A stretch of DNA of 64,000 nucleotides from Nitrospirillum pindoramense (GTDB taxonomy: Bacteria > Pseudomonadota > Alphaproteobacteria > Azospirillales > Azospirillaceae), in NCBI RefSeq assembly GCF_007827955.1, contig NZ_VITR01000016.1, positions 104,161 through 168,160 of the forward strand, in the 5' to 3' direction. Below the pieces are notes generated by a model. That model was not told the DNA's origin, ran no database searches, and saw only the letters and a list, made by a program, of their open reading frames with translations. Below, in pieces: positions 54,739-63,474 of this stretch. The stretch's first letter is position 1; every line of letters starts with the position of its first letter. The position numbers and the translations under genes are program-made.

Positions 54739-56896
54739 CACATCCTGGGGACCCAGGCAGATAAAGCCCGAGTACGAAGAGCGTCGGGCGCATCTGATAC
54801 GAGCGATCAACGAGCTGTTTGACCCAGCCTCATCCAGGCTGAAGTGGTTTTCTGGCCGCGCCCTCCTTTGGGTTCAGATGGCCCCTGACGCGGGTGCGCC
54901 ATCCTGGGCGCCGCTTGAACTTTTCCACGGAGATCGTGATGCGCGCATGAGCATGATCGCGCCGTGGGACGACGGCTACATTGTCGAGGTGAGCCGGTCG
55001 GCGAAGGACGGCCTGCTACACCGGCTCACCAATCCTTCGGACGAGATTAAGGCAACCGTCTCGCGGATCGTTGACCTTCTTCCTCATCCGGAGGTCGTGT
55101 CGGTTCTGGATAAGCTCAAGGCGGTCTGGGATGCTGCCCCGGAAATCCAGGCCCGGCGCAGCTTTGTCCTGTCGCCGGCTCCCTTCCGTCATAATTTGGC
55201 CCGCCGTCGAATTATCGCTGCCCTCCATGGCGCCGGCCTCGGTCTCTCACCCGCATTCCCTCTGCTGGAAGACCACAGTGTCCTGCGTAACCGCGGGCCC
55301 TTCGTAGAACTGTACGAGGTTCAAGCCGCCACCCTGCCGGCGTCCATGCCGGAAAGGGCGTTAGCGCTTCAGACGCCTGGTCACTATCTGCGCTTCGCAG
55401 TAACCCTCGGCTCGTTCGAGGAAATGCTCCAGGCGAGCGCGAACGGGATTTCCGTGCGCTGGGATCCAATTCCTCAGCTGGAACCCGCGCGCACCGGGTG
55501 GGGGCCTGAGCCCGAGATCGAAGTGGCCATCACCGGCACGGAGCCCACGGTTGGCGTTATCGACGGGGGACTGAGCGCCAGGCGCTATGAGCCCATCGTC
55601 GCGTGGCGAGAGGAACCTTTCTTCCCCGAGGGTCAGCTTGACGTGCGGCATGGCAACCGTGTTGCCGCCCTGATTTGGAACCCCGAGGAGTGGAGCAACG
55701 GGCTCCAACTGGACCCGTTACCCTGTCGGGTGGGCATCGTTCCCGCGGTCCCTCGCTCCGATATCGCCGCACAATGGGATATCGCGGCTTTCTTTGAATA
55801 TCTTGACCGGGTTATTTCCCGGCATCCCGACACCAAGGTTTGGAACGTGTCGGCGAACCTTCGCCGCGCGTGCGATGAAAACCGTGTCAGCGAGTTCGGA
55901 CACCAGCTTTCTGTCCTGTCTCGTAAATATGGCGTCCTGTTCGTCGTATCGGCTGGCAATAAAGAGGGTGGGCAGAGCGGTCGCATTGCTCCTCCCGCCG
56001 ACGCCGAAGCTGGAATAACGGTCGCCGGCCGGGCTGCCGATGTTGTTGGAGCGCCTGGCGGCCCCTGTGCCGTTTCTCGGCAGGGCCTGGGCCCGGAAGA
56101 GATGTTGAAGCCGGACCTGAGCTGGTTTTCGACCCATCGGCTGCTTGGGGGCGATCATGCGACGGCGACCAGCTACGCGGCACCCCTCATCAGCCGCCTG
56201 GCTGCTCATACCTGGTCAAAGCTGCGCGATCCCTCGCCTTCAATGGTGAAAGCTCTGTTGCTGAGCACAGCCGACCGGGACCGTCTGCACGAGATGCTGG
56301 GTTTTGGAAGCCCCGTTGTGCCACGGCGCCCTTGGGCAACACCCGAGCATCGGGTCGCCCTGTGCTGGCGGGGCTCAATGACCGAGAAGGGTGAATACAC
56401 CTGGTCGGACATCCGGTTGCCACCATCGATTGCCCAGGATGGCTGGCTGCGTGGACATATTCGGCTGGTGGCTGTTCTTGAGCCCGTGACGCATATGCGA
56501 GGCTCGAACTATTTCTCCACGCGGCTTGAAGCACAGGTCGAGTATTTTGCTGACGACGGGGATTGGAAGAAGCTTTTCGGAGGCCTTCCGCCTGAGACCG
56601 CTGAAGCGCGCGCTCGCCTGGAAGACCACAAGTGGGACCCCGTGCGGTTTTACAGCGAACGCAACGTAGAGGCGCAGCTTGGGCGGCCAGAGCTTCGGGT
56701 TAGCGCGCGTCTGTATTGGCGTGATAGGTATCTATATCCGTTCTCAACCCAAAACCGCGAGGTGCCCGTCAGTTTTGTCCTCACCTTGGAGGCGCCAGAC
56801 CGAACGGCCGACATCCATGATGACTTCGTCGCTACGATGAGTGCGGGCGTAGAGATAGAAGTGGCTGAACTAGATGTGGAGGCGGATGGTCATTAA
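54683..56896 (+). CDS. ietS: IetS-like subtilisin-family serine protease
   Basis: The 737-residue S8 protease has the full catalytic set: D294 (VGVIDGG), H323 (RHGNRVAALI), oxyanion N426 (VVSAGNKEGG) and S497 (ATATSYAAP). There is no signal peptide, so it acts in the cytoplasm. About 280 N-terminal and 200 C-terminal residues flank the protease core and may bind the ATPase or a trigger. The GTG start follows AGGA inside the ATPase gene. Confidence 0.85.
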   Translation: MPEKPLLRLTIRGRRSRPDTSWGPRQIKPEYEERRAHLIRAINELFDPASSRLKWFSGRALLWVQMAPDAGAPSWAPLELFHGDRDARMSMIAPWDDGYIVEVSRSAKDGLLHRLTNPSDEIKATVSRIVDLLPHPEVVSVLDKLKAVWDAAPEIQARRSFVLSPAPFRHNLARRRIIAALHGAGLGLSPAFPLLEDHSVLRNRGPFVELYEVQAATLPASMPERALALQTPGHYLRFAVTLGSFEEMLQASANGISVRWDPIPQLEPARTGWGPEPEIEVAITGTEPTVGVIDGGLSARRYEPIVAWREEPFFPEGQLDVRHGNRVAALIWNPEEWSNGLQLDPLPCRVGIVPAVPRSDIAAQWDIAAFFEYLDRVISRHPDTKVWNVSANLRRACDENRVSEFGHQLSVLSRKYGVLFVVSAGNKEGGQSGRIAPPADAEAGITVAGRAADVVGAPGGPCAVSRQGLGPEEMLKPDLSWFSTHRLLGGDHATATSYAAPLISRLAAHTWSKLRDPSPSMVKALLLSTADRDRLHEMLGFGSPVVPRRPWATPEHRVALCWRGSMTEKGEYTWSDIRLPPSIAQDGWLRGHIRLVAVLEPVTHMRGSNYFSTRLEAQVEYFADDGDWKKLFGGLPPETAEARARLEDHKWDPVRFYSERNVEAQLGRPELRVSARLYWRDRYLYPFSTQNREVPVSFVLTLEAPDRTADIHDDFVATMSAGVEIEVAELDVEADGH

Positions 56897-57014
56897 CTAA
56901 CATCGGTGCGCTCGAGGTATGATAACGCTGATACGAGCGGCGTTTCTCTAAGAAATAATGCAATTAAATAAAAGTAAAATAAACCCAAAATAAATATCAT
57001 TGCACAGGTGTATA

Positions 57015-57929
57015 ATGATTCGCTTCCGTCGTATAGCATTGAATCCATTAAATGATTGGCTTTCCGCTAAACCGTCAAGCGGATCGCACGGAAAATATGA
57101 ATTGCGAGTGTGGCGTGAGGTGAACGCTAATTTTGCGGCGGTGCGCGATGAGTTGATTGCTTATGCGCAGGAAGCGTTGGATGACGCTCGCGCTAGGATC
57201 CGTAAAGGTTTCGAGGAAACTCTCTCACCCTTCTCCGACGCGGCGGACGACCCTGCTGCACACTATCCTGCCATGCTCAACCGCATTACGCTGCAAGGCT
57301 ATCTTGGTGAAACCTTAGCAGGGCTGGCTGTCGAGCATTTTGGAGCGTTCGGCGAGAACGACTGGTGCGTCCCCGCTTTTCTGTTTCGCTTTCATGATCA
57401 AGAGTTCCAGCACCTCGATCTCATCAACGAGCGCTTTTTGAGAGGTGCGGTACACGATCCCGATGCCGTCGTTGAGAGGCGGCCGGGCCGCACAGGTGAT
57501 GATGCTTTGGCTTTCCGACTCGATCAGGGAGGCAAGATCACCCATGTCCTAGCACTCGAAGCTAAGTGCCTTATCCGGAACAATAGCACTACCATCGCAG
57601 AGGCTCACAATAAGCTAGCCGAAGGCACTTGCCGGCCTAGCGGCATTCGGGAACTGATCACTTTACTGTCGGATTACAAGACGGATGAAGCCCAGGCGTG
57701 GGTCGCACGTCTGCTTGAACTGTTCAAAGAGGGCTTTAAAACGGCCGAAAGGCGTGATGGTCTTGCCTATACGGTAGGTAATTGGCCAAAACAGCCTGCC
57801 ACCCGCGTGAGTTGGTTGTCCCCCAATGCCCCGCATGCGTCCTACACTGCCGGCCGTCGGCTCGACGCGATGGAGTTTCAGCTTGAGGCTTTAGAACAAC
57901 TTGTCGATACCCTTTATCGGGGGTTCTGA
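57015..57929 (+). CDS. Putative PD-(D/E)XK nuclease paired with a helicase
   Basis: A 304-residue protein with acidic residues ordered as in PD-(D/E)XK nucleases: E99 (GYLGETLA), D163 (GDDALAF) and ExK (E182-K184 in VLALEAKC). The layout recalls HamA (DUF1837) of Hachiman, but I cannot confirm the family. Its TGA overlaps the helicase ATG (TGATG), so the pair is one unit. AT-rich sequence (56897-57014) with its own promoter probably precedes it, and AGGTG lies 5 bases before the ATG. GC is lower than the chromosome. Confidence 0.7.
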   Translation: MIRFRRIALNPLNDWLSAKPSSGSHGKYELRVWREVNANFAAVRDELIAYAQEALDDARARIRKGFEETLSPFSDAADDPAAHYPAMLNRITLQGYLGETLAGLAVEHFGAFGENDWCVPAFLFRFHDQEFQHLDLINERFLRGAVHDPDAVVERRPGRTGDDALAFRLDQGGKITHVLALEAKCLIRNNSTTIAEAHNKLAEGTCRPSGIRELITLLSDYKTDEAQAWVARLLELFKEGFKTAERRDGLAYTVGNWPKQPATRVSWLSPNAPHASYTAGRRLDAMEFQLEALEQLVDTLYRGF

Positions 57930-60900
57930 TGACCAGCGAAGCCGTTCTCTCTATAGCCGGTGCCATTAGGGCAAGTTTAGCCGGTTTTGCACTTTCCCCC
58001 TTGCAGGCGAAACTCTACAGCCAGCGCACCCGTCGCGACATGGGCGCGGACGGCCTGGCAACATTCAGCCAGGAAGAACTGACCGCGCGCTTAGATGAGG
58101 CATGCTTACTGCTTGAAGCAGGCTGGCTCGAGCGTTCCCTGGCTGGTGGGAGGGGCTGGACGCAAGCTGTGAAGCGGGCCGCGGAGGTTCTCGAATGGAT
58201 TTCGCAAGCCTCGCTCAAACCGCCCGACGAGCCTATCCATCTTTTGTCCGCAGCTGCCTACCAAGTTGCTGGCTATCCCGCTATGGCGCTAGGTCATCTA
58301 CGGACCATGCCGGCTGGCGAAGCTTCATCAACAATTCTTCGGAACTTTTTACGCGGCGATTTTGATGCCGCGTTGTCCGGTGTTCAGGCGTTCTGGAAGG
58401 TCCAGCATGATCTTGGAGCGGACCAGGTCTTGCGGGTCGGAAGCGATGCAGATAGCGAAGGTGAGGAGAGGTTTATTAATCTTGAAAGCTCTACTATTCG
58501 CCATGTCATCATGTGCATCGGCACAATCTGCTCCTACTTGCGTACCGGGGAGGTCGCGCTTGTTGATCGTGCACTGGGAAAGCTTGATGCCCTGGCGCAA
58601 AGTTACCTGCACAGCCGCGATCCTTATTCCTATCTTCTTGCGAGACTGTGCGCGGGCTCTGCACATAGCTTCATCGACGCGAGTCTTTGGCCCCATATCA
58701 AGAGGCTCGCCGACGATGTAAATTGGCGCACCCGTGCGGCCCTCATCCAGTTTGCACGCGCCGCCTTTGTCAATCGCCGCGCGTTGGTATGGCCAGGGCA
58801 GCGCGACGGCATTGAGCGACTTGCAGCCAATGACAGCTTTGTCCTATGCACGCCCACGGGATCGGGAAAGACTACAATCGCGACCCTAGGCGCGGTCCAG
58901 GGTCTGTTTGCGCCCCGAGCGAATCCATTTCATGCGGATAATTTGGTCCTCTATCTGGTGCCCTCACGCGCGTTGGCAGCAGAGGTCGAGACAAGATTCG
59001 CCGAAGACATGAGGGGCATTGCTGCGGAGCCAGTCGTGGTAACTGGTCTCTATGGCGGCACCGATTGGGGGCCGACAGACGCCTGGGTCAAGATAGATCA
59101 GCCGACTGTTGTCATTTGCACGTTTGAAAAGGCCGATGCCCTCTTGCGCTATCTCGGGACGATATTCTTGGATCGAGTGCGTCTGGTCGTAATCGACGAA
59201 GCGCATATGGTGGAGCAGGATCCAAAACGTACCGATGCAGTCATTGACGGCACGTCGCGTGCGCTGAGGCTCGAGCAACTCAGTGCCCGGTTGCTACATG
59301 CCAGAGATGAAAAGGGCTTTCGTATCATTGCCCTCTCGGCTGTCGCAGCGAAGGCAGCCCCGGCTATCGCATCATGGCTATCAAGTGACGAAGGTGACGG
59401 CCCAATCAGCTCCACCTATCGGAGCACTCGTCAAATGCTTGGCCGGCTAGAAGTTACGCGCGCTGGCCAGTTCGATATTCGATATGATTTGATGGACGGA
59501 CGCACCCTCGAGTTCGAAGACGAGCGAAAGGACGACCGCCCGTATATTCCCCGCCCCTTCCCACCCGTTCCAGGTGGTGTCGATAGCTCGCTAGGAGTGG
59601 AGAAGTCGTTACGTGGTCCAACCCTTTGGGCCGCGCTCCACCTTGCGGCCGAACGTCCCGATGGCACTCACCCAACGGTGATGATCTCGCTGACTCAGTT
59701 CATTAGTGCGTTTGCTGAGACCTGTGCTGACCTAATTGAGGCTTGGATCAAGCAGGGGGTGGCACTTCCGAATTATTGGTCTGTCGCGGACGAAGACCTG
59801 CACTGGCAGCGCTGCCTCGCCGCAGCTGAGGATTATTTCACCAAGCAATCGTTTGAATACCGCCTGCTGGTCCATGGAATCGCCGTGCACCACGGGCAGA
59901 TGCCGGCGCTTCTTGCGCGTAGGCTGAAGGTAGCGATCGACCGCGGCAATGTCCGAGTTGTGATCGCCACGTCCACACTATCTGAGGGGGTTAACATTCC
60001 GGTTAATACGCTGTTGATTCCCAGCGTCCACCGCTCCAACAGCGTGTTTACTGTCAATGAATTCTCCAACCTCATTGGCCGCGCCGGACGGCCTGGCGTG
60101 GCCACTGAAGGCAACGCCCTCGTCGTGCTTCCCGAGCGGGAATATCAAGGACGGGGCCTAGGTCGGAAGGTGGTGTGGAATCGCACCTGGGAGGGCTATG
60201 AAGAACTCGTCGATCAGATGAAGAAGGCGACTGAGCTGGCCGCTACCGGCGACATGTCTGTTGAGGGGGGCACGGCTAACAGCGCACTGGCGATTCTCCT
60301 CGAGCGGCTTCGCAATGCTTGGAAAGAGCTTAGTGAAAGCGACGATAACGACCAATTTGCTGAGTGGTTGGAGAAAACGGCTATCGTCGTCCGCGACGAC
60401 GATGGCGATGAGACCGAGACGTTGCTGGACACGCTCGACGGACTACTAATTGCAGCGATCCAGGAGATCGATCAGTTGCGCGCCACTGGTCTCGGCGCAG
60501 CTGAACTGGAGGCGGAACTGTCGACGCTTTGGCGGCGGACTTATGCCCATGTGGCGGCAAAGGAGGAAGGCCGCCTTCAGCAAACTTGGCTCGGCCGCGG
60601 TCGTGCGATCACTTCCCTTTATCCAGATCCAAAGCGGCGGCGTCAGCTATACAAGACTAGCCTTCCGCCGCGATCTGGATCGATCCTTCTAGACCACGTT
60701 GAGGAACTCCGCGCAACGCTGAAGGCTGCCAGTGACTATGCTGACCGGGCACCTGAGCAACGGTTCCAGTTCGTTCGCCAAGTGATCGCGATGCTGAGTG
60801 AGGTGCCTGCGTTCCGGATCTCGACCAAGTTTGGTCGGCAGAAAAAACCCTTCTCCGATTGGGAGAAGCTGCTGCGCTGGTGGCTGCTCAAAATAAGTCT

Positions 60901-61555
60901 CAAGAAACAGCCCGAGCCAAAAGATCTCGGGCCTTGGTTCGCTTTCGTCGCAGATAATTTTATCTATCGGGGTAACTGGGGGCTCGGCAGCTTGCTCGGT
61001 GTACTTATGGATCAGGGGGACGGCGGTCCAGTTGATGCGCTTACTATTGATGACTGGCCACGCAGTGGTTTGCCGTGGATTGCCTTCTGGCTCAAAGAAT
61101 TGGTGAACTGGGGAACGCTCGATCCGGTGGTTGCCTTCCTGCTCGCGCGTGGCAATGCGCGTGATCGTATGCAAGCCGAGGCGGACGCGCAGGAGTATTA
61201 TGCGCATCTGGATGATGAAGTGGAGCCGAACGACAAGTTGGATCCCCGACGGATCCGCGACTGGGCGGAGGCGCGGCGGGCACCGGCCCCCTCGCGTCCA
61301 GTATCTCGTGACATCGCCCTTGATGTCAGGCTCGTGCGCCCGGATAGCGACTATCTCGTGCATCAGTTGAACGTATTCCCCTTGATGAAAGAAAACGGTT
61401 TGAAGTGGATCGATCCCGCCGGTTATGAGGTCGCTTATTGCGATCGTCCAGCGGACTGGGATGACCAGCCGTCACGCTATCGATTTGAGCTTTCCGTGGA
61501 TCAGCGGCGTGTCATTGGCGAAGCCTATCTGCCGCACCGACACGACACGCAATAA
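57929..61555 (+). CDS. Large Ski2-like superfamily 2 helicase
   Basis: The 1208-residue protein has a 300-residue helical N-terminal part, Walker A PTGSGKT (309-315), the DEAH box (423-426 in VVIDEAHMV), STLSEGVNIPVNT (motif V) and NLIGRAGRPG (motif VI, 717-722), then about 480 residues of C-terminal sequence. Motif VI is Ski2/HamB-like. Coupled to the nuclease gene, it should unwind DNA or RNA for a two-part defence complex. It is longer than the HamB proteins I know of. GC is lower than in the chromosome. Confidence 0.82.
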   Translation: MTSEAVLSIAGAIRASLAGFALSPLQAKLYSQRTRRDMGADGLATFSQEELTARLDEACLLLEAGWLERSLAGGRGWTQAVKRAAEVLEWISQASLKPPDEPIHLLSAAAYQVAGYPAMALGHLRTMPAGEASSTILRNFLRGDFDAALSGVQAFWKVQHDLGADQVLRVGSDADSEGEERFINLESSTIRHVIMCIGTICSYLRTGEVALVDRALGKLDALAQSYLHSRDPYSYLLARLCAGSAHSFIDASLWPHIKRLADDVNWRTRAALIQFARAAFVNRRALVWPGQRDGIERLAANDSFVLCTPTGSGKTTIATLGAVQGLFAPRANPFHADNLVLYLVPSRALAAEVETRFAEDMRGIAAEPVVVTGLYGGTDWGPTDAWVKIDQPTVVICTFEKADALLRYLGTIFLDRVRLVVIDEAHMVEQDPKRTDAVIDGTSRALRLEQLSARLLHARDEKGFRIIALSAVAAKAAPAIASWLSSDEGDGPISSTYRSTRQMLGRLEVTRAGQFDIRYDLMDGRTLEFEDERKDDRPYIPRPFPPVPGGVDSSLGVEKSLRGPTLWAALHLAAERPDGTHPTVMISLTQFISAFAETCADLIEAWIKQGVALPNYWSVADEDLHWQRCLAAAEDYFTKQSFEYRLLVHGIAVHHGQMPALLARRLKVAIDRGNVRVVIATSTLSEGVNIPVNTLLIPSVHRSNSVFTVNEFSNLIGRAGRPGVATEGNALVVLPEREYQGRGLGRKVVWNRTWEGYEELVDQMKKATELAATGDMSVEGGTANSALAILLERLRNAWKELSESDDNDQFAEWLEKTAIVVRDDDGDETETLLDTLDGLLIAAIQEIDQLRATGLGAAELEAELSTLWRRTYAHVAAKEEGRLQQTWLGRGRAITSLYPDPKRRRQLYKTSLPPRSGSILLDHVEELRATLKAASDYADRAPEQRFQFVRQVIAMLSEVPAFRISTKFGRQKKPFSDWEKLLRWWLLKISLKKQPEPKDLGPWFAFVADNFIYRGNWGLGSLLGVLMDQGDGGPVDALTIDDWPRSGLPWIAFWLKELVNWGTLDPVVAFLLARGNARDRMQAEADAQEYYAHLDDEVEPNDKLDPRRIRDWAEARRAPAPSRPVSRDIALDVRLVRPDSDYLVHQLNVFPLMKENGLKWIDPAGYEVAYCDRPADWDDQPSRYRFELSVDQRRVIGEAYLPHRHDTQ

Positions 61556-61762
61556 GGATCGGTTATGTCGACACAGCATTCAACGCTTATCGGGTCAGGC
61601 GCAGATTCGAGGTGGATGCGACTATCGCCAAGCCAAATCTGCTGTGACGCATGAAGAGAGAATAGCGGGCGAGCGAAGCCGCTGACGCGACTTTGCCCTA
61701 TACTCTGGTATGGTGGCACAAACGCACCCAACTTTTTCTAACTCCCTGAGGTCGGTTTGTCC
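61556..61762. other. Gap between the helicase and IS66 copy A
   Basis: No gene is supported in these 207 bases. The sequence before the IS66 end (GTTTGTCC at 61755-61762) would be one copy of the 8-bp target duplication typical of IS66, but the partner copy is not visible because the other end is lost. Confidence 0.4.
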
Positions 61763-61938
61763 GTAAGCATGCGGCGTAGGCCGCAGGCTGGCTATTCGGG
61801 CGCGATCCATCGCTTGAGCAATCCGGGATTGTCCTTGTGGATCGTAAGCGTCGTCTGTGGGCTGCCTTGTTGGATCGGGGGCTGTTGTGCTGAAAGCTAT
61901 GTGTCGGCGGCGCGTGGGTGTGTGGCCGGCTTGGCATC

Positions 61939-62376
61939 ATGGCAAGCAGTGTGGTTTGCACCGTGGCAGTCCAACGTATCGAGGTCATCACCGGGGCCGG
62001 TGGGCGGCGCGCCTATTCGGCGGAGGAGAAGATTCGCCTGGTGGGCGAGGCGCGTGGCGGTCGCGGCACCGTGGCGGCGGTGGCACGGCGCCATGGGGTG
62101 TGCAGCAGCCTGATCTACCGATGGCGCCGGCAGATCCGGAGCGGCGAACTCTCCCCTGAAGCGGCGTCCTTTGTGCCGGTGCGTCTGGTTGACGCGGCGC
62201 CCCCTGCCGGCGTGGGGTCCCCCGCCGTGCTGCCCTCCCAGCCACCGGGGCCGCCCGTTGAGCGGCAGGCCGCCCTGGTCGAGGTGGTGCTCACCAACGG
62301 CCGGGTACTGCGTGTCGGCGAGGACATCGCCCCCGCTACGCTCCGTCGGCTGGCCGATGTGCTGGACGGCCGGTGA
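61939..62376 (+). CDS. tnpA: IS66 TnpA (accessory protein), copy A
   Basis: A 145-residue protein with the TnpA helix-turn-helix YSAEEKIRLVGEARGGRGTV, then VARRHGVCSSLIYRWRRQIR, and the C-terminal half typical of IS66 OrfA (VEVVLTNGRVLRVGEDI). Its stop overlaps the tnpB GTG in a GTGA. It is probably non-functional alone because tnpB and tnpC are missing. Confidence 0.88.
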   Translation: MASSVVCTVAVQRIEVITGAGGRRAYSAEEKIRLVGEARGGRGTVAAVARRHGVCSSLIYRWRRQIRSGELSPEAASFVPVRLVDAAPPAGVGSPAVLPSQPPGPPVERQAALVEVVLTNGRVLRVGEDIAPATLRRLADVLDGR

Positions 62377-62441
62377 TCACGGTTCCCGCCGGCGTGCGGA
62401 TTTACCTGGCGATGGGCGGATCAGATTGTCCGGTTCGATAG
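62373..62441 (+). pseudogene. IS66 tnpB 5' remnant, copy A
   Basis: From the GTG, the frame reads VITVPAGVRIYLAMGG, the normal TnpB start, then diverges (SDCPVR) to a stop. The break at about 62421 joins unidentified sequence that runs to 62511. Confidence 0.75.
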
Positions 62442-62588
62442 AACGGAGCCGGAACTAGACGGTCAGGATGGATACGGGCCGCCGTTGGGGCCTGAGCAGT
62501 GCCAGAAAAGAGTAAGCGTCAGCGCAGCCGCGCCTTCCCAGGGCGTTGTTGATGGGCATGCTTGCCGCTCAGCTTGGGTGGTGGACGC

Positions 62589-63023
62589 ATGGACGACGTG
62601 ACGGCGATCGACAAGGAGACGCTTCGAAGTGCTCGTACGAGCACTTCGAAGCTGCACGGCGAGGTTCTGAGCGGGCCGGAGCGGCGGCGGCGCTGGAGTA
62701 CCGAGGAGAAGCTGCGGGTTCTGGCGCAGAGCGTGGCGCCGGGGTCGTCGCCGAGCCTGACGTGCCGGATGCATGGTATCAGCACCGGTCAGCTGTCGAC
62801 GTGGCGCAAGCAGTTCCGGTCGGGCGAGCTGACGGGGTTCATTCCGGTTTCGGTCGTTGCCGATGCGGCGTTGCCCGAACCGGCCATCGTGCCCGAGGTG
62901 CCGGAGAGAGCGCTCATGGCCGCAGGCATGATCGAGGTCGAGCTGCCGACCGGCGTGCGGCTGCGGATCACCGGCGATGTCGGCGAAGCGGCGTTGCGCC
63001 GGGTTTTGGCGGCACTGTCGTGA
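62589..63023 (+). CDS. tnpA: IS66 TnpA (accessory protein), copy B
   Basis: A 144-residue protein with a helix-turn-helix start (RRWSTEEKLRVLAQSVAPGS, then LTCRMHGISTGQLSTWRKQF) and the IS66 OrfA tail (IEVELPTGVRLRITGDVGEA). Its stop overlaps the tnpB GTG in a GTGA. Confidence 0.88.
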   Translation: MDDVTAIDKETLRSARTSTSKLHGEVLSGPERRRRWSTEEKLRVLAQSVAPGSSPSLTCRMHGISTGQLSTWRKQFRSGELTGFIPVSVVADAALPEPAIVPEVPERALMAAGMIEVELPTGVRLRITGDVGEAALRRVLAALS

Positions 63024-63378
63024 TCGGCATTCCGGGCAATGTCCGCATCTATCTGGCGTGCGGCGCGACCGACATGCGCCGTGGGTTCGACAGCCTGGCC
63101 GCCCAGGTGCAGACGATGCTGAGGCTTGATCCCCACGACGGCGCGCTTTACGTGTTATCCGGCGTGGAAAAGTGCCCCAGTTATCGGGGTTGGATGCACC
63201 CAAAATTGACCCACCCCGCTTGTAGTTCAGGCTGCCCGGACGAGAGATTGGCCGGTTCGTCTGGCCGCAGGCCCGGGAGGACTCGGTCGCGCTCACCGCC
63301 GCCCAGGTTTCCATGCTGCTGGAAGGGATCGATTGGCGGACGCCGGTGCGCACTTGGCAACCGGACGCGGCCTGCTGA
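63020..63378 (+). pseudogene. IS66 tnpB, interrupted, copy B
   Basis: The 5' part encodes VIGIPGNVRIYLACGATDMR and on to HDGALYV (to about 63155). The 3' part resumes at 63241 as REIGRFVWPQAREDSVALTA and ends at the TGA of 63376-63378. Between them, about 63156-63240 is foreign; TTGGATGCACCCAAAATTGA there resembles ends of IS21-family elements. About 25 residues of TnpB are missing. Confidence 0.8.
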
Positions 63379-63474
63379 GCGCGCTCGGGCCCGTGCGGCC
63401 CCCGGCGCGTCATAGTGACTCGGATGCTGTCCACCACCCTGCCGACGGCGGCGTTTTCGGGTAGAATCCGCCCC

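Larger units (their letters stand above)
61763..62441 (+). mobile_element. IS66-family element, copy A, 3'-truncated
   Basis: The left terminal repeat GTAAGCATGCGGCG begins at 61763. tnpA (61939) is whole, but tnpB breaks off after 16 residues. Unrelated sequence follows to copy B at 62512. tnpC of this copy is missing. Confidence 0.8.
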
